Below, piece by piece: positions 1-7,340 of a DNA stretch of 11,411 nucleotides (position 1 is its first letter; each line of letters starts with the position of its first letter). The DNA is from Clostridia bacterium (GTDB taxonomy: Bacteria > Bacillota > Clostridia > Christensenellales > CAG-917). The stretch spans positions 1 to 11,411 of the forward strand of contig CAAEDU010000045.1 of NCBI GenBank assembly GCA_900754695.1, in the 5' to 3' direction. A program made the position numbers and the translations under genes. The notes under the pieces are model-generated. The model ran no database searches. It was not told the DNA's origin and saw only the letters and a program-made list of their open reading frames with translations.

Positions 1-1
1 C

Positions 2-68
2 CTCAGAGCAATTCTTTTCGGCGCTTTTCCACAGCCGAAACTTGCGGGTAAGTTATACTATTGCCTGC
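2..68 (+). repeat. Left arm of composite repeat, including dispersed hairpin motif
   Basis: Bases 2-44 recur at 11356-11398 with a single mismatch (C29 versus G11383). Bases 3-68 also match the reverse complement of 444-508 almost without gaps, ending in a perfect 12-bp match (57-68 against 444-455). Inside it TTTCGGC (16-22) and GCCGAAA (34-40) form a 7-bp stem around an 11-base T-rich loop. No coding signal was seen. It looks like a dispersed intergenic element (REP- or MITE-like), but the family is not recognised. Confidence 0.8.
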
Positions 69-88
69 ATTCCGCCCGCGCAACATCA

Positions 89-266
89 GTCATTCGTAAG
101 CTGCTGCGATACTTACAAACAGAACAAAGAGAGAACACGGGCACCGAAGGCAGGAACGGTGAAGGAGGGTGCGTAACTTAGAATAAAGTAAAATAAGCCG
201 ACGGAAAGCAAGAAACACTCTTCTTATGAGCAAGAGATTTTCGGATGGTTTTGCGCGAAAACGTTA
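89..266 (+). repeat. 178-bp tandem repeat, unit 1
   Basis: First of two head-to-tail units with an exact 178-base offset and no indels (for example AGAACAAAGA at 121 and 299, TCGGATGGTT at 241 and 419). By eye about 19 positions differ, mostly transitions, giving roughly 89% identity. The end of the unit (238-261) has a stem of TTTTCG and CGAAAA around a T-rich loop, resembling the hairpin at 16-40. No credible reading frame or ribosome binding site was found on either strand. Confidence 0.85.
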
Positions 267-443
267 GTCATCCATAAACCGCTGCGACACACACAAACAG
301 AACAAAGAGAGCACACGGGCACCAAAGACGGGAACGGTGAAGGAGGGAGCGTAACTTAGAATAAAGTAAAATAAGCCGACGGAAGGTGAGAAACACTCTT
401 CTCGTGAGCAAGAGATTTTCGGATGGTTTTGCGCGAAAACGTC
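267..443 (+). repeat. 178-bp tandem repeat, unit 2
   Basis: Second copy of the unit at 89-266; unit 2 ends at about 443-444. Its last part (375-443) is inverted-repeated at 470-536, so unit 2 forms the left arm of a large imperfect hairpin. An internal small stem differs from unit 1 by a paired change (AAGAA with TTCTT in unit 1, GAGAA with TTCTC in unit 2), which keeps the pairing. The short open frames on the minus strand here (such as 268-459 and 264-461) lack a ribosome binding site and are taken to be repeat artefacts. Confidence 0.85.
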
Positions 444-536
444 GCAGGCAATAGTGCACATATTGTCAAGACGCTTTCGTGCAAAAGGGGCGAAAAGATC
501 TGCTCACGGAAGAAGTGTGCCTCACCTTCCGTCGGC
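444..536 (-). repeat. Inverted partial copy of the repeat; right arm of a large hairpin
   Basis: Bases 470-536 match the reverse complement of 375-443 with a few substitutions and one small gap, including an exact CTCACCTTCCGTCGGC stretch at 521-536. The loop is 444-469 and contains CAATA and TATTG pairing around GTGCACA. Bases 444-508 are at the same time the inverted counterpart of 3-68. The two pairings are mutually exclusive, so alternative large structures are possible. Confidence 0.75.
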
Positions 537-539
537 ATA

Positions 540-577
540 GCAAAAGACGGAGGCCCTGTTGACCGTCCGTCTTTTGC
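540..577 (-). terminator. Probable operon terminator (bidirectional form)
   Basis: GCAAAAGACGGA (540-551) pairs perfectly with TCCGTCTTTTGC (566-577) around a 14-base loop. Each strand has an A-rich start and a T4 end flanking the GACGGA core, as in a bidirectional intrinsic terminator. It lies about 75 bases beyond the stop codon of the last minus-strand gene (653), which suits the 3' end of the operon. The T tract is short, so strength is uncertain. Confidence 0.6.
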
Positions 578-632
578 CGAATCCAGGAAGAGATGAAACA
601 GGCTTTCGTCAGATTCTAAAAGGAGGGTAATT

Positions 633-719
633 ATGAAGCGGGCATTGCTGCTTCAGGATAGTGGTCTGTCTGGTTGCGGAGCCCGAACGTATCCGAGCCG
701 CGCGGTCTTTGCCATATAG
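633..719 (+). other. Possible 28-codon plus-strand mini-ORF with a strong ribosome binding site
   Basis: An AGGAGGG site (621-627) stands five bases before an ATG at 633, an excellent Firmicutes translation start. The frame runs MKRALLLQDSGLSG and onward, stopping at TAG 717-719 after 28 codons. It lies antisense to the 3' end of the membrane protein gene (653-1390). It is not a recognised peptide. It could be a leader, a remnant of a gene start cut by a rearrangement, or chance. Confidence 0.2.
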
Positions 720-1390
720 GGCGGATAGACGCCCATCTTGCCGAAGAGGTGTCTTGCGGGGCGGCGCAGGATGTCGAGCATCGGTCCGTGGATGAGGAAG
801 GCTATGAGCGTGCCTTCTCTGACCGTCCACGGAAGCTCCGCAAGCGGGGTCATGACGGCGATGAGCACCACGAAGATCACGTCGAACGCCATCCTCACCT
901 GCCCCATCGTAAAGGGCGTGCGCGCCGATATACAGACGCAGAAGCCTTCCATGGGCACACGGATGAGGTAGGACTCGATGACGGTGATGAGCCCGACCGC
1001 CTTGCACACGATCGCGGCGGCGAGGACGAATATCTTTGCCGCGTAGTTCTCCACGGTCACGCCTTTGAAGACGAACTCGGTGAAGATCGCGGTGAAGAAT
1101 CCGCTGCCGAACACGAACACAAGTTGAAAAAGTTCCGTGAGACGGAAATTCTTCCGCTCGATGAGGATCTGCCCCAAGAGGAAGACCCCCGACATCGCGG
1201 CGTAGATGATGCTGACATCCACACCCGATATGTAGGACACCGTGAGCCCGAACGCGTCGTAAGCGCCGATGCCGATGTCCGGGATCATGCTGAGCGCCAC
1301 CCCGAAGTGCGTGACAGCGACTCCCGTGACGAGCAGCATGAATTTTTTGAGCAGGAGGACGAGGTCATCCCGCGAAGGCGCGCGTTTCAT
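653..1390 (-). CDS. YczE/YyaS/YitT-like integral membrane protein
   Basis: A 245-residue membrane protein of unknown function, resembling the YczE/YyaS/YitT (DUF6198-like) group in length, in its hydrophobic layout and in the motif GIGAYDAF (residues 41-48) after the first helix. About five to six membrane segments are visible, near residues 14-36, 59-78, 88-108, 118-140, 168-186 and perhaps 193-208. A conserved-looking loop (VPMEGFCV, about 146-153) precedes the fifth. The ATG overlaps the xylB stop in an ATGA arrangement (1387-1390), so translation is probably coupled to xylulokinase. The position suggests a role linked to pentose use, such as transport or export, but that is inference from context only. 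The C-terminal 35 residues are polar and cytoplasm-like. Family assignment is moderately sure; function is unknown. Confidence 0.7.
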   Translation of the reverse strand: MKRAPSRDDLVLLLKKFMLLVTGVAVTHFGVALSMIPDIGIGAYDAFGLTVSYISGVDVSIIYAAMSGVFLLGQILIERKNFRLTELFQLVFVFGSGFFTAIFTEFVFKGVTVENYAAKIFVLAAAIVCKAVGLITVIESYLIRVPMEGFCVCISARTPFTMGQVRMAFDVIFVVLIAVMTPLAELPWTVREGTLIAFLIHGPMLDILRRPARHLFGKMGVYPPYMAKTARLGYVRAPQPDRPLS

Positions 1391-2835
1391 TTGAGTCTGG
1401 CGTAGAGGTCTTTGAACGCCGCAAAGCGCTCCGCATACGCCATGTGCTGCCTCTCGTTGGGCAGGAAGACGTCGGTGTCCGCGATGAGCGCACCGCACGC
1501 TTCGTCGAGGCTCCCAAACTCGCCGCACCCGACCATCGCGAGGATGACGGCGCCGAGCCCCGCTCCGTCCGAGGTGTTGATGCGCCTAAGCTCCAACCCC
1601 GTGATATCGGCGAGGATCTGCACCCACTTGTCCGAACGAGAGCCTCCGCCGATGACGCGGGCAAAGTCAGCTTTTGCCCCCATCCCGAGGATGTTGTCAT
1701 AACAGTCTTTGAGCCCGAAGCATATGCCGTCGACGACGGCTTTTGTCATATCCGCGCGTTTATGTGACAATTCGATGCCGTAAAACGCGCCTTTTGCGTT
1801 TGGGTCGTTGATGGGGCTGCGCTCTCCCGTGAGGTAGGGCAGGAAGACGGGGGCGTCCGTACACTCCCCCGGCATCTCGTCGAGAAGGTCGCCTACGGAC
1901 ATCCCGGTGACGGCTTCCGACCACCATTGCATGGAACCCGCAGCCGAAAGCATACAGCCCATGAAGTGGAACCTGCCGTTGGCGTGGCGGAAGACGTGCA
2001 TCCCTCCGTTGGTGCTTGCGGCGAACTCTGCACAAGGAGCGAAGACCACCCCGCTCGTACCGAGGGAGAAGAACATGCTGCCCTCTTTGACGGTGCCCGT
2101 GCCGACAGCGCCTACGGCTTGGTCGCCGCCTCCCATGACGACTTTCGCCGCAACGGGAAGTCCGCTTGCCGCCGCAAAATCGTCCGAGACGTGCCCGATG
2201 ACGTCGGTGGACTCGAAGATGGCGGGGAGCTGATCCTCACTTATGCCGATGAGGTCGAGCATGGGGGCGCTCCAACGGCGGTTTTTGACATCGAAATAAA
2301 GGGTGCCGCTGTCGTCCGAGACATCGCTCCCGAAGACGCCGCTCATCTTGTAGGCGATGAAATCTTTGGGGAGCATGATCTTGGCGATGCGGGCGAAGTT
2401 GTCGGGTTCATGGCGCTTCAGCCACATGAGTTTGGGCGCGGTGAAGCCGGTGAACGCGACATTGCCCGTCCATTCGAGGAGCTTATCTTTGCCGACGACA
2501 TCGTTGAGATAGGCGCATTCCTCGACGGTACGGTTGTCGTTCCAAAGAATGGCGGGACGGATGACGCTGTCGTCGCGATCGAGGACGACGAGCCCGTGCA
2601 TCTGTCCGGAGAAAGACACACCCCTGACCTCATCGAGCGAGTGACGGCTGCCGAGCTCGCGGATGCAGGACACCACCCCGCGATACCAATCTGCGGGATC
2701 CTGTTCCGACCACCCGTCCGCGGGGAGAGACAACGGGTATTTTGCGGACGCGCTGTCCGCGATACGCCCATTGTCGTCGGCGAGGACGAGTTTGACGGAT
2801 GAAGTGCCGAGGTCTACTCCGAGATACATAGTCAT
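1387..2835 (-). CDS. xylB: Xylulokinase (FGGY family)
   Basis: Phosphorylates D-xylulose with ATP to xylulose 5-phosphate, which enters the pentose phosphate pathway; cytoplasmic. The product is 482 residues from the start used, close to the usual 480-500. It shows the N-terminal phosphate motif DLGTSSVK (8-15), the xylulokinase motif SGQMHG (76-81), WND (98-100), the GFTAPKLMWLK segment (130-140), GGGDQ with the likely catalytic Asp238, SLGTSG (257-262), LTGERSP (335-341) and the adenine-site stretch GGGSRSDKW (396-404). No clear Shine-Dalgarno site precedes any candidate start. The methionine six bases downstream (2829, MYLGVDLG) matches the canonical N-terminus equally well, and a GTG at 2898 would add 21 residues. 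It follows xylA by 110 bases and overlaps the next gene by four. Confidence 0.93.
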   Translation of the reverse strand: MTMYLGVDLGTSSVKLVLADDNGRIADSASAKYPLSLPADGWSEQDPADWYRGVVSCIRELGSRHSLDEVRGVSFSGQMHGLVVLDRDDSVIRPAILWNDNRTVEECAYLNDVVGKDKLLEWTGNVAFTGFTAPKLMWLKRHEPDNFARIAKIMLPKDFIAYKMSGVFGSDVSDDSGTLYFDVKNRRWSAPMLDLIGISEDQLPAIFESTDVIGHVSDDFAAASGLPVAAKVVMGGGDQAVGAVGTGTVKEGSMFFSLGTSGVVFAPCAEFAASTNGGMHVFRHANGRFHFMGCMLSAAGSMQWWSEAVTGMSVGDLLDEMPGECTDAPVFLPYLTGERSPINDPNAKGAFYGIELSHKRADMTKAVVDGICFGLKDCYDNILGMGAKADFARVIGGGSRSDKWVQILADITGLELRRINTSDGAGLGAVILAMVGCGEFGSLDEACGALIADTDVFLPNERQHMAYAERFAAFKDLYARLK

Positions 2836-2945
2836 GATGCGGCGCGAGCCGCGGATGAGTTGCGGTCGATGAGCGCGGACGGCGTTTTGCGGCGTCACGG
2901 GAGACGCGGGTCACGCCGTCGCGATCTCAAATGCAACAGAGCCTG

Positions 2946-4256
2946 TCAATCGAACATGATCTCGTTGATGACGGACTCGAGATATTCCTGTCTGCCGCTT
3001 GCGACGTCGATCTCGCCGAGCCCCATCGCGTAATCGGAGAGCTCTTTGAGGTCGGTCTTGCCTTCGACGATCTTTTTGCCGATGCCGGAGGAATAGCTCG
3101 CGTAGCGCTCTTTGACGAACTCGTCTATCCTGCCGTCCTCGATGAGTTTGACGGCGAGGCGCAGACCGAGAGCGAACGCATCCATACCGGCTATGTAGGC
3201 AAGCAGTATGTCCTCAAAGGTGTTGGACTGGCGGCGCGCTTTGGCGTCGAAGTTGAGCCCGCCCGTGGTGAAGCCGCCCGCTTTCAGCACCTCGTACATG
3301 CACATCATCGTCTCATAGACATTGGTGGGGAACTGGTCGGTGTCCCAGCCGAGGAGGTAGTCGCCCTGGTTGGCGTCGATGGAGCCGAACCCGCCGTTGA
3401 CGGCGGCGACGCGAAGCTCGTGCTGGAAGGTGTGCCCCGCAAGAGTGGCGTGATTGGCTTCGATGTTGAGCTTGAAGTCGCCCTCGAGCCCGTAGGTGCG
3501 GATGAAGTTCATGCACGTGGCGGCGTCGAAGTCGTATTGATGCTTGGTGGGTTCCTTGGGCTTGGGCTCGAGATAGAACGCGCCTTTGAAGCCCTTTGCG
3601 CGTGCATAATCGCGCGACATCCGCATAAATCTGCCAAGGTTGTCGAGCTCCAACGCCATATCGGTGTTGAGCAGGGTGTCATAGCCCTCTCTGCCGCCCC
3701 AGAAAACATAGCCGTCTCCGCCGAGTTTGAGTGCGGCGTCGATGCCCGCCTTGACCTTTGCCGCCGCGACGGCGAAGACATCGGCATTGGGGCTGGTGGC
3801 GGCGCCCGCCATAAACTTCTTGTCGCCGAAGTTGTTGGCGGTGTTCCAAAGAAGTTTCTTGCCGTGCTTTTTCTGCAAGCCGGCGATGTAGTCCACCATC
3901 TCGTTGAAGTTCGCGATGCTCTCCGCGACGGTCCTGCCCTCGGGAGCGATGTCGACGTCATGGAAGCAATAATAGTCGATCTGCAGCTTGTCCATGAGCT
4001 CGAAGGCAAAGTCCGCCTTCTTGCGGTACATCGCCATCGGGTCGTCCTTGAGCCCGAAACTCTTGTCTATCGTGCCGGAGCCGAACATATCCACGCCTTC
4101 GGCGTCGATGGTGTGCCAATAGCTCATCGCGAATTTGAGGTGCTCGCGCATAGGCTTGCCGAGGATGACCTCGTCCGGGTCGTAAAACTTGAAAGTGAAC
4201 GGATCTTTGGATCCTTTTGCATACACGATTTTTTTGACTTCGTTATAGCGTTTCAT
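2946..4256 (-). CDS. xylA: Xylose isomerase, class II
   Basis: Interconverts D-xylose and D-xylulose (D-glucose and D-fructose as a side reaction) using two divalent metal ions; cytoplasmic TIM barrel, normally tetrameric. It is 436 residues, the class II length, with the extended N-terminus of that class. The catalytic set is complete and sits two residues before the E. coli numbering: FHDVD with His99 and Asp102, WGGREGYDTLLNT (186-198), Glu230 and Lys232 in LEPKPKEPTKHQ, Glu266 and His269 in NIEANHATLAGHTF, Asp294, Asp305 and Asp307 in GWDTDQFP, and Asp337 in GGLNFDAK. A GAGG ribosome binding site lies six bases before the ATG. It sits between the ABC permease and xylB, so imported xylose passes directly from transporter to isomerase to kinase. 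Confidence 0.97.
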   Translation of the reverse strand: MKRYNEVKKIVYAKGSKDPFTFKFYDPDEVILGKPMREHLKFAMSYWHTIDAEGVDMFGSGTIDKSFGLKDDPMAMYRKKADFAFELMDKLQIDYYCFHDVDIAPEGRTVAESIANFNEMVDYIAGLQKKHGKKLLWNTANNFGDKKFMAGAATSPNADVFAVAAAKVKAGIDAALKLGGDGYVFWGGREGYDTLLNTDMALELDNLGRFMRMSRDYARAKGFKGAFYLEPKPKEPTKHQYDFDAATCMNFIRTYGLEGDFKLNIEANHATLAGHTFQHELRVAAVNGGFGSIDANQGDYLLGWDTDQFPTNVYETMMCMYEVLKAGGFTTGGLNFDAKARRQSNTFEDILLAYIAGMDAFALGLRLAVKLIEDGRIDEFVKERYASYSSGIGKKIVEGKTDLKELSDYAMGLGEIDVASGRQEYLESVINEIMFD

Positions 4257-4339
4257 GATTTACCTCGTATGTTTAAGGTGAGACCTTGATTACCGGAATT
4301 TTCTCCCCGATGAAAGCACTCTTCCGCGCACCGGGCGCA

Positions 4340-4351
4340 CTTTTGCAAAAG
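4340..4351. other. Perfect 12-bp palindrome in the permease-xylA gap
   Basis: CTTTTGCAAAAG lies 84 bases upstream of the xylA start codon, in a 167-bp non-coding gap (4257-4423). It could be a small protein-binding site or chance. No convincing promoter was found beside it. A GC hairpin (4402-4419) in the same gap is listed separately. Confidence 0.25.
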
Positions 4352-4401
4352 GAATGCGAAACGCGCGCGCGAGGTCAATGCGGATGACATTCAGGGGGGA
4401 T

Positions 4402-4419
4402 GCCGCCCCGCAGGGCGGC
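4402..4419 (-). other. GC-rich intercistronic hairpin after the permease gene
   Basis: GCCGCCC (4402-4408) pairs perfectly with GGGCGGC (4413-4419) around a four-base loop, five bases past the permease stop codon. No T tract follows on the minus strand (a C run follows), so it is more likely an mRNA-stabilising or processing hairpin, or a weak attenuator between transport and catabolic genes, than a full terminator. Confidence 0.45.
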
Positions 4420-4423
4420 GGGA

Positions 4424-5791
4424 TCAGCCTTCGGATTTGTCCTCCTCTTCGGAGACAGCCTCCTCAGCTTTTATCTCTTCTGCCGCGGCTTCGGGAGACT
4501 CGGCTCCGTCGAGAACATCCTCGACGGCACGCTCGGCAGCCTCTTCCGCCTCGGTCACGGCATCGTCCTCGGAGGCGTCGAGAGCGACGCTCTCCCCTCC
4601 TTCGGCTTCAGCCGCAAGCTGCTTCTTCGTCTTTCCGAACGCGAGCCACTTGCCCGTGATCTCCTTGATCTGATCGGTGAGTTTCACTCCGCGGAGCATG
4701 GGCCCGACAACTTGGAGGAATACTGCCGCAAGCAAGATGACGCCTTTGATGGCATCGTTGATGAGACCTCCAAGACCGAGCGCGACGATTATCTTGTCAA
4801 TGACGGTGTAGCTCATCGCGCCGAACAGCACGCCGATTATTTTACCTTTACCACCCGCCATGGAGATGCCGCCGATGACGACCGCTGCGATGGCGTACAT
4901 TTCGTAGTTCTTTGCGGTTGCCGCCGCGTCGACATTGCCGCTCATGCTGAGAGTAAGGAACGCAGCGAAACCGACGAGCGTGCCAGTGAAAGCGTAGACG
5001 GACACTCTGATCCAGTCAACATTGACACCCGCGAGGAAGGCCGCTTTCTCGTTGCTGCCTATGGCATAAACCTGTCTGCCATACTTTGTTCGGTTGGCAA
5101 CAAAGACGAAGACAATGGTGACAACGATGAGGAGTATGCCCGTGATGGGGATGGTCGCCACAAAACCGTTGCCGAAATCGAAGAAATTCTGATAGTTGCT
5201 CAATTCACGATTGAGTGCCGAAATGGAACCGTTAACATTGGACGCGCCGTCGTTTACAAAGAACTGCGCGATTGAGCGGAAAGCGAGCATTGTCGCGAGC
5301 GTGACGATGAACGCGGGCATCTTCGCCTTGCCGATGAGCAGTCCGTTGAAGAGTCCGAGCCCCGTCCCGAACAGCACGGCGACGACGAATGTGGCGAATA
5401 TGCTGTTGGTGGAGTTGAACACCTCGATGGACATGACCGCCGTCAAAACGAGCATCGAGCCGACGGAAAGGTCTATGCCCCCCGTGATGATGACAAGCCC
5501 CATGCCGATGGCTATGAGCCCTATTGCAGAAGAATGGCGCAGGATGTTCATCACGCCGTTCCAAGTGGTGGCACCGGAAGTAATGATAAGCCAAACTATC
5601 AGGACAGCGACAAAGATGAAGATGAAGCTATATCCGCTCCAAGCTTTGCCGGCGAACTTCTTGACATCCTCGCCCGTGATCTTGCGCTTTTCGGCAATGA
5701 CGGCTTCGCCGCCGTCTGCCGCGACTTCCTTGTTTTTGTTGAACAGATTTTTTACACTTTCAAAGGGGTTTTTGAACTCTTTCTTCGGCAT
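4424..5791 (-). CDS. Sugar ABC transporter permease (RbsC/XylH type) with acidic C-terminal tail
   Basis: Membrane subunit of a carbohydrate ABC importer of the CUT2 type (ribose/xylose/galactose, BPD_transp_2 fold), expected to work as a dimer with the ATPase encoded just upstream. The transmembrane core runs from about residue 54 to 366 and includes the family motif ITGGIDLSVGS (102-112) and the cytoplasmic loop YAIGSNEKAAFLAGV (242-256) that contacts the ATPase. The 455-residue protein is well above the roughly 320-400 of typical homologues. It has about 53 charged residues before the first helix and a tail from about 392 to 455 made largely of Glu, Ala, Asp and Ser. The start at 5791 has a GGGAGG site nine bases upstream and lies one base after the ATPase stop. 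Substrate is inferred as xylose from xylA/xylB; the sequence itself does not settle it. Confidence 0.9.
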   Translation of the reverse strand: MPKKEFKNPFESVKNLFNKNKEVAADGGEAVIAEKRKITGEDVKKFAGKAWSGYSFIFIFVAVLIVWLIITSGATTWNGVMNILRHSSAIGLIAIGMGLVIITGGIDLSVGSMLVLTAVMSIEVFNSTNSIFATFVVAVLFGTGLGLFNGLLIGKAKMPAFIVTLATMLAFRSIAQFFVNDGASNVNGSISALNRELSNYQNFFDFGNGFVATIPITGILLIVVTIVFVFVANRTKYGRQVYAIGSNEKAAFLAGVNVDWIRVSVYAFTGTLVGFAAFLTLSMSGNVDAAATAKNYEMYAIAAVVIGGISMAGGKGKIIGVLFGAMSYTVIDKIIVALGLGGLINDAIKGVILLAAVFLQVVGPMLRGVKLTDQIKEITGKWLAFGKTKKQLAAEAEGGESVALDASEDDAVTEAEEAAERAVEDVLDGAESPEAAAEEIKAEEAVSEEEDKSEG

Positions 5792-5792
5792 C

Positions 5793-7292
5793 TTAGTTTT
5801 CCTCCCGGATCGCGTTGGTCGCATGAAGCATGACAGTCTCTTCGTTGATGTCGCCTCTTTCGAGGACTTTCTTTATCGTCCCGTGATAGAACACAATGCA
5901 GCGGTCGGCGACCTTCTGCACTTCGGGGATCTCCAGCGTGTTGACGAGGATGGTCTTGCCCTCCTCGGCAAGCTTCAAAATTAGCTTGTAGATCTCCGCC
6001 TTGGCGCCGACGTCTATGCCCTGCGTTGGATTGTCGAGGAGCAGGATGTCCGCCTCCGTGTTCAGCCAGCGCGCGAGAATGACTTTCTGCTGATTTCCGC
6101 CCGAAAGCGAAGTTATCAGGTCATTGTGACTGTTAGCTTTGATGGAGAGCTGCTCCTTGCGCTCGTTGTAGCGCTTTATTTCTCTCCGCTTGATTATGAC
6201 AGGCTGTTTTGCACTGCTGATGGTGTGTTCCGCAATGTAGTTGTTTTCGAGAATGCTCATGTCAGGGACGACGGAATTCTCTTTGCGGTTTGCAGCCACC
6301 ATGGCGATCTTGTGCTTCATCGCCTTGTGTATGCTGCGGATGTTTATCTCCTTGCCTTCAATGAAGATCTTTCCCGAAGTCGCGGGGACGGCGCCGAACA
6401 CGGCTTGCATGGCTTCGCTGACGCCCGCGCCTTTGAGCCCCGTCATGCCTACGACTTCGCCGCGGCGAACGGAGAGATCAACATCACGGAAACCATCTCC
6501 CGAGAGATGTTCCAGGCGCAGCACTTCTTCGCCGAGCTCTCGCGTGCTGTACACGTCGGCGGCGGAATAGGAACTGCCCACCATCAGTTTGGTGACGGTC
6601 TCCGGGTCGGTGTCCGCGATGTCGCCCGTGCCCACCATGACGCCGTTGCGCAGCACGGTGTAGCGGTCGGCTATCTCGAAGATCTCGTTCATCTTGTGGG
6701 AGATGAAGATGAAGGACACTCCCTCGTCCTCTTTCAGATGCCTAACGATGGAGAAGAGGTGTTCTATCTGCTCGTTGCTGAGTGCGGTGGTGGGCTCATC
6801 GAGGATGATGAGCTTGGCATTGACAAAGAGCGCCTTGGCTATCTCCAGCAACTGCTTTTTTGCCGTATCGAATGTGGAGACGAGGTCGGTGGGGTCGATG
6901 TCCACGCCCAGCCTCTCGAAAAGTTCGCGGGACTGTTTGATCATCGCGCGCTTGTTGAGGACGCCGAATTTGGCGATCTCCTTGCGCATGAAGATGTTTT
7001 CGTACACCTTGAGGTCGTTGAAGACGTTGATCTCCTGGTGCACGAAGGCGATGCCCGCGCTCTCGGACTTCTGCACCGTGGTGTTGACGAGGGGCTTGCC
7101 GTCAAAGACGACTTCTCCCCCGTCACGGGTGTAGACGCCCGCGAGGATGTTCATGAGAGTGGACTTCCCCGCGCCGTTCTCGCCGAGGAGCGCGTGCACC
7201 TCGCCTTGTCGGACGCTGAAGTCCACCTTGTCGAGCACCGTGACGCCGAAGAAGGCTTTCTCGATGCCCCTCATTTCAAGGATATTGCTCAT
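5793..7292 (-). CDS. Sugar ABC transporter ATP-binding protein, two nucleotide-binding domains (RbsA/XylG/MglA type)
   Basis: Energises the CUT2 importer by ATP hydrolysis at the cytoplasmic face; 499 residues, the normal length for this fused double-domain family. Domain 1 has Walker A GENGAGKST (37-45), Q-loop Gln86, Walker B LIILDEPT with Asp165 and Glu166, and switch His199. Its signature segment (about 141-155, FDTAKKQLLEIAKAL) lacks the usual LSxGQ form. Domain 2 has a degenerate Walker A (GLKGAGVSE, 285-293, no Lys), a good signature LSGGNQQK (396-403), and Walker B ILLLDNPTQG, where the catalytic Glu is replaced by Asn421. One composite ATP site (domain 1 Walker motifs with domain 2 signature) is therefore intact and the other should be inactive. 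A GAGGG ribosome binding site precedes the ATG at 7292. Confidence 0.95.
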   Translation of the reverse strand: MSNILEMRGIEKAFFGVTVLDKVDFSVRQGEVHALLGENGAGKSTLMNILAGVYTRDGGEVVFDGKPLVNTTVQKSESAGIAFVHQEINVFNDLKVYENIFMRKEIAKFGVLNKRAMIKQSRELFERLGVDIDPTDLVSTFDTAKKQLLEIAKALFVNAKLIILDEPTTALSNEQIEHLFSIVRHLKEDEGVSFIFISHKMNEIFEIADRYTVLRNGVMVGTGDIADTDPETVTKLMVGSSYSAADVYSTRELGEEVLRLEHLSGDGFRDVDLSVRRGEVVGMTGLKGAGVSEAMQAVFGAVPATSGKIFIEGKEINIRSIHKAMKHKIAMVAANRKENSVVPDMSILENNYIAEHTISSAKQPVIIKRREIKRYNERKEQLSIKANSHNDLITSLSGGNQQKVILARWLNTEADILLLDNPTQGIDVGAKAEIYKLILKLAEEGKTILVNTLEIPEVQKVADRCIVFYHGTIKKVLERGDINEETVMLHATNAIREEN

Positions 7293-7340
7293 AACTTCCC
7301 TCTCTATCTTGTTCTCTTCCTGTGTGCGTGGGGGGGGGAT

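Noticed and set aside
89..443. Possible CRISPR array
   Set aside because: Only two long units of 178 bases joined directly, with no short repeats separated by unique spacers and no cas genes.
264..461. Short minus-strand reading frames inside the tandem repeat (63-65 residues)
   Set aside because: They lie wholly in the repeat and its hairpin, have no ribosome binding site, and the composition looks like translated non-coding repeat.
2..508. Complete insertion sequence
   Set aside because: Inverted arms exist but there is no transposase gene, and I saw no target-site duplication next to the arms.
2931..4289. Long plus-strand frame opposite xylA (452 codons)
   Set aside because: It is an antisense shadow caused by GC-rich codon use; the minus-strand frame has a complete set of xylose isomerase catalytic residues.
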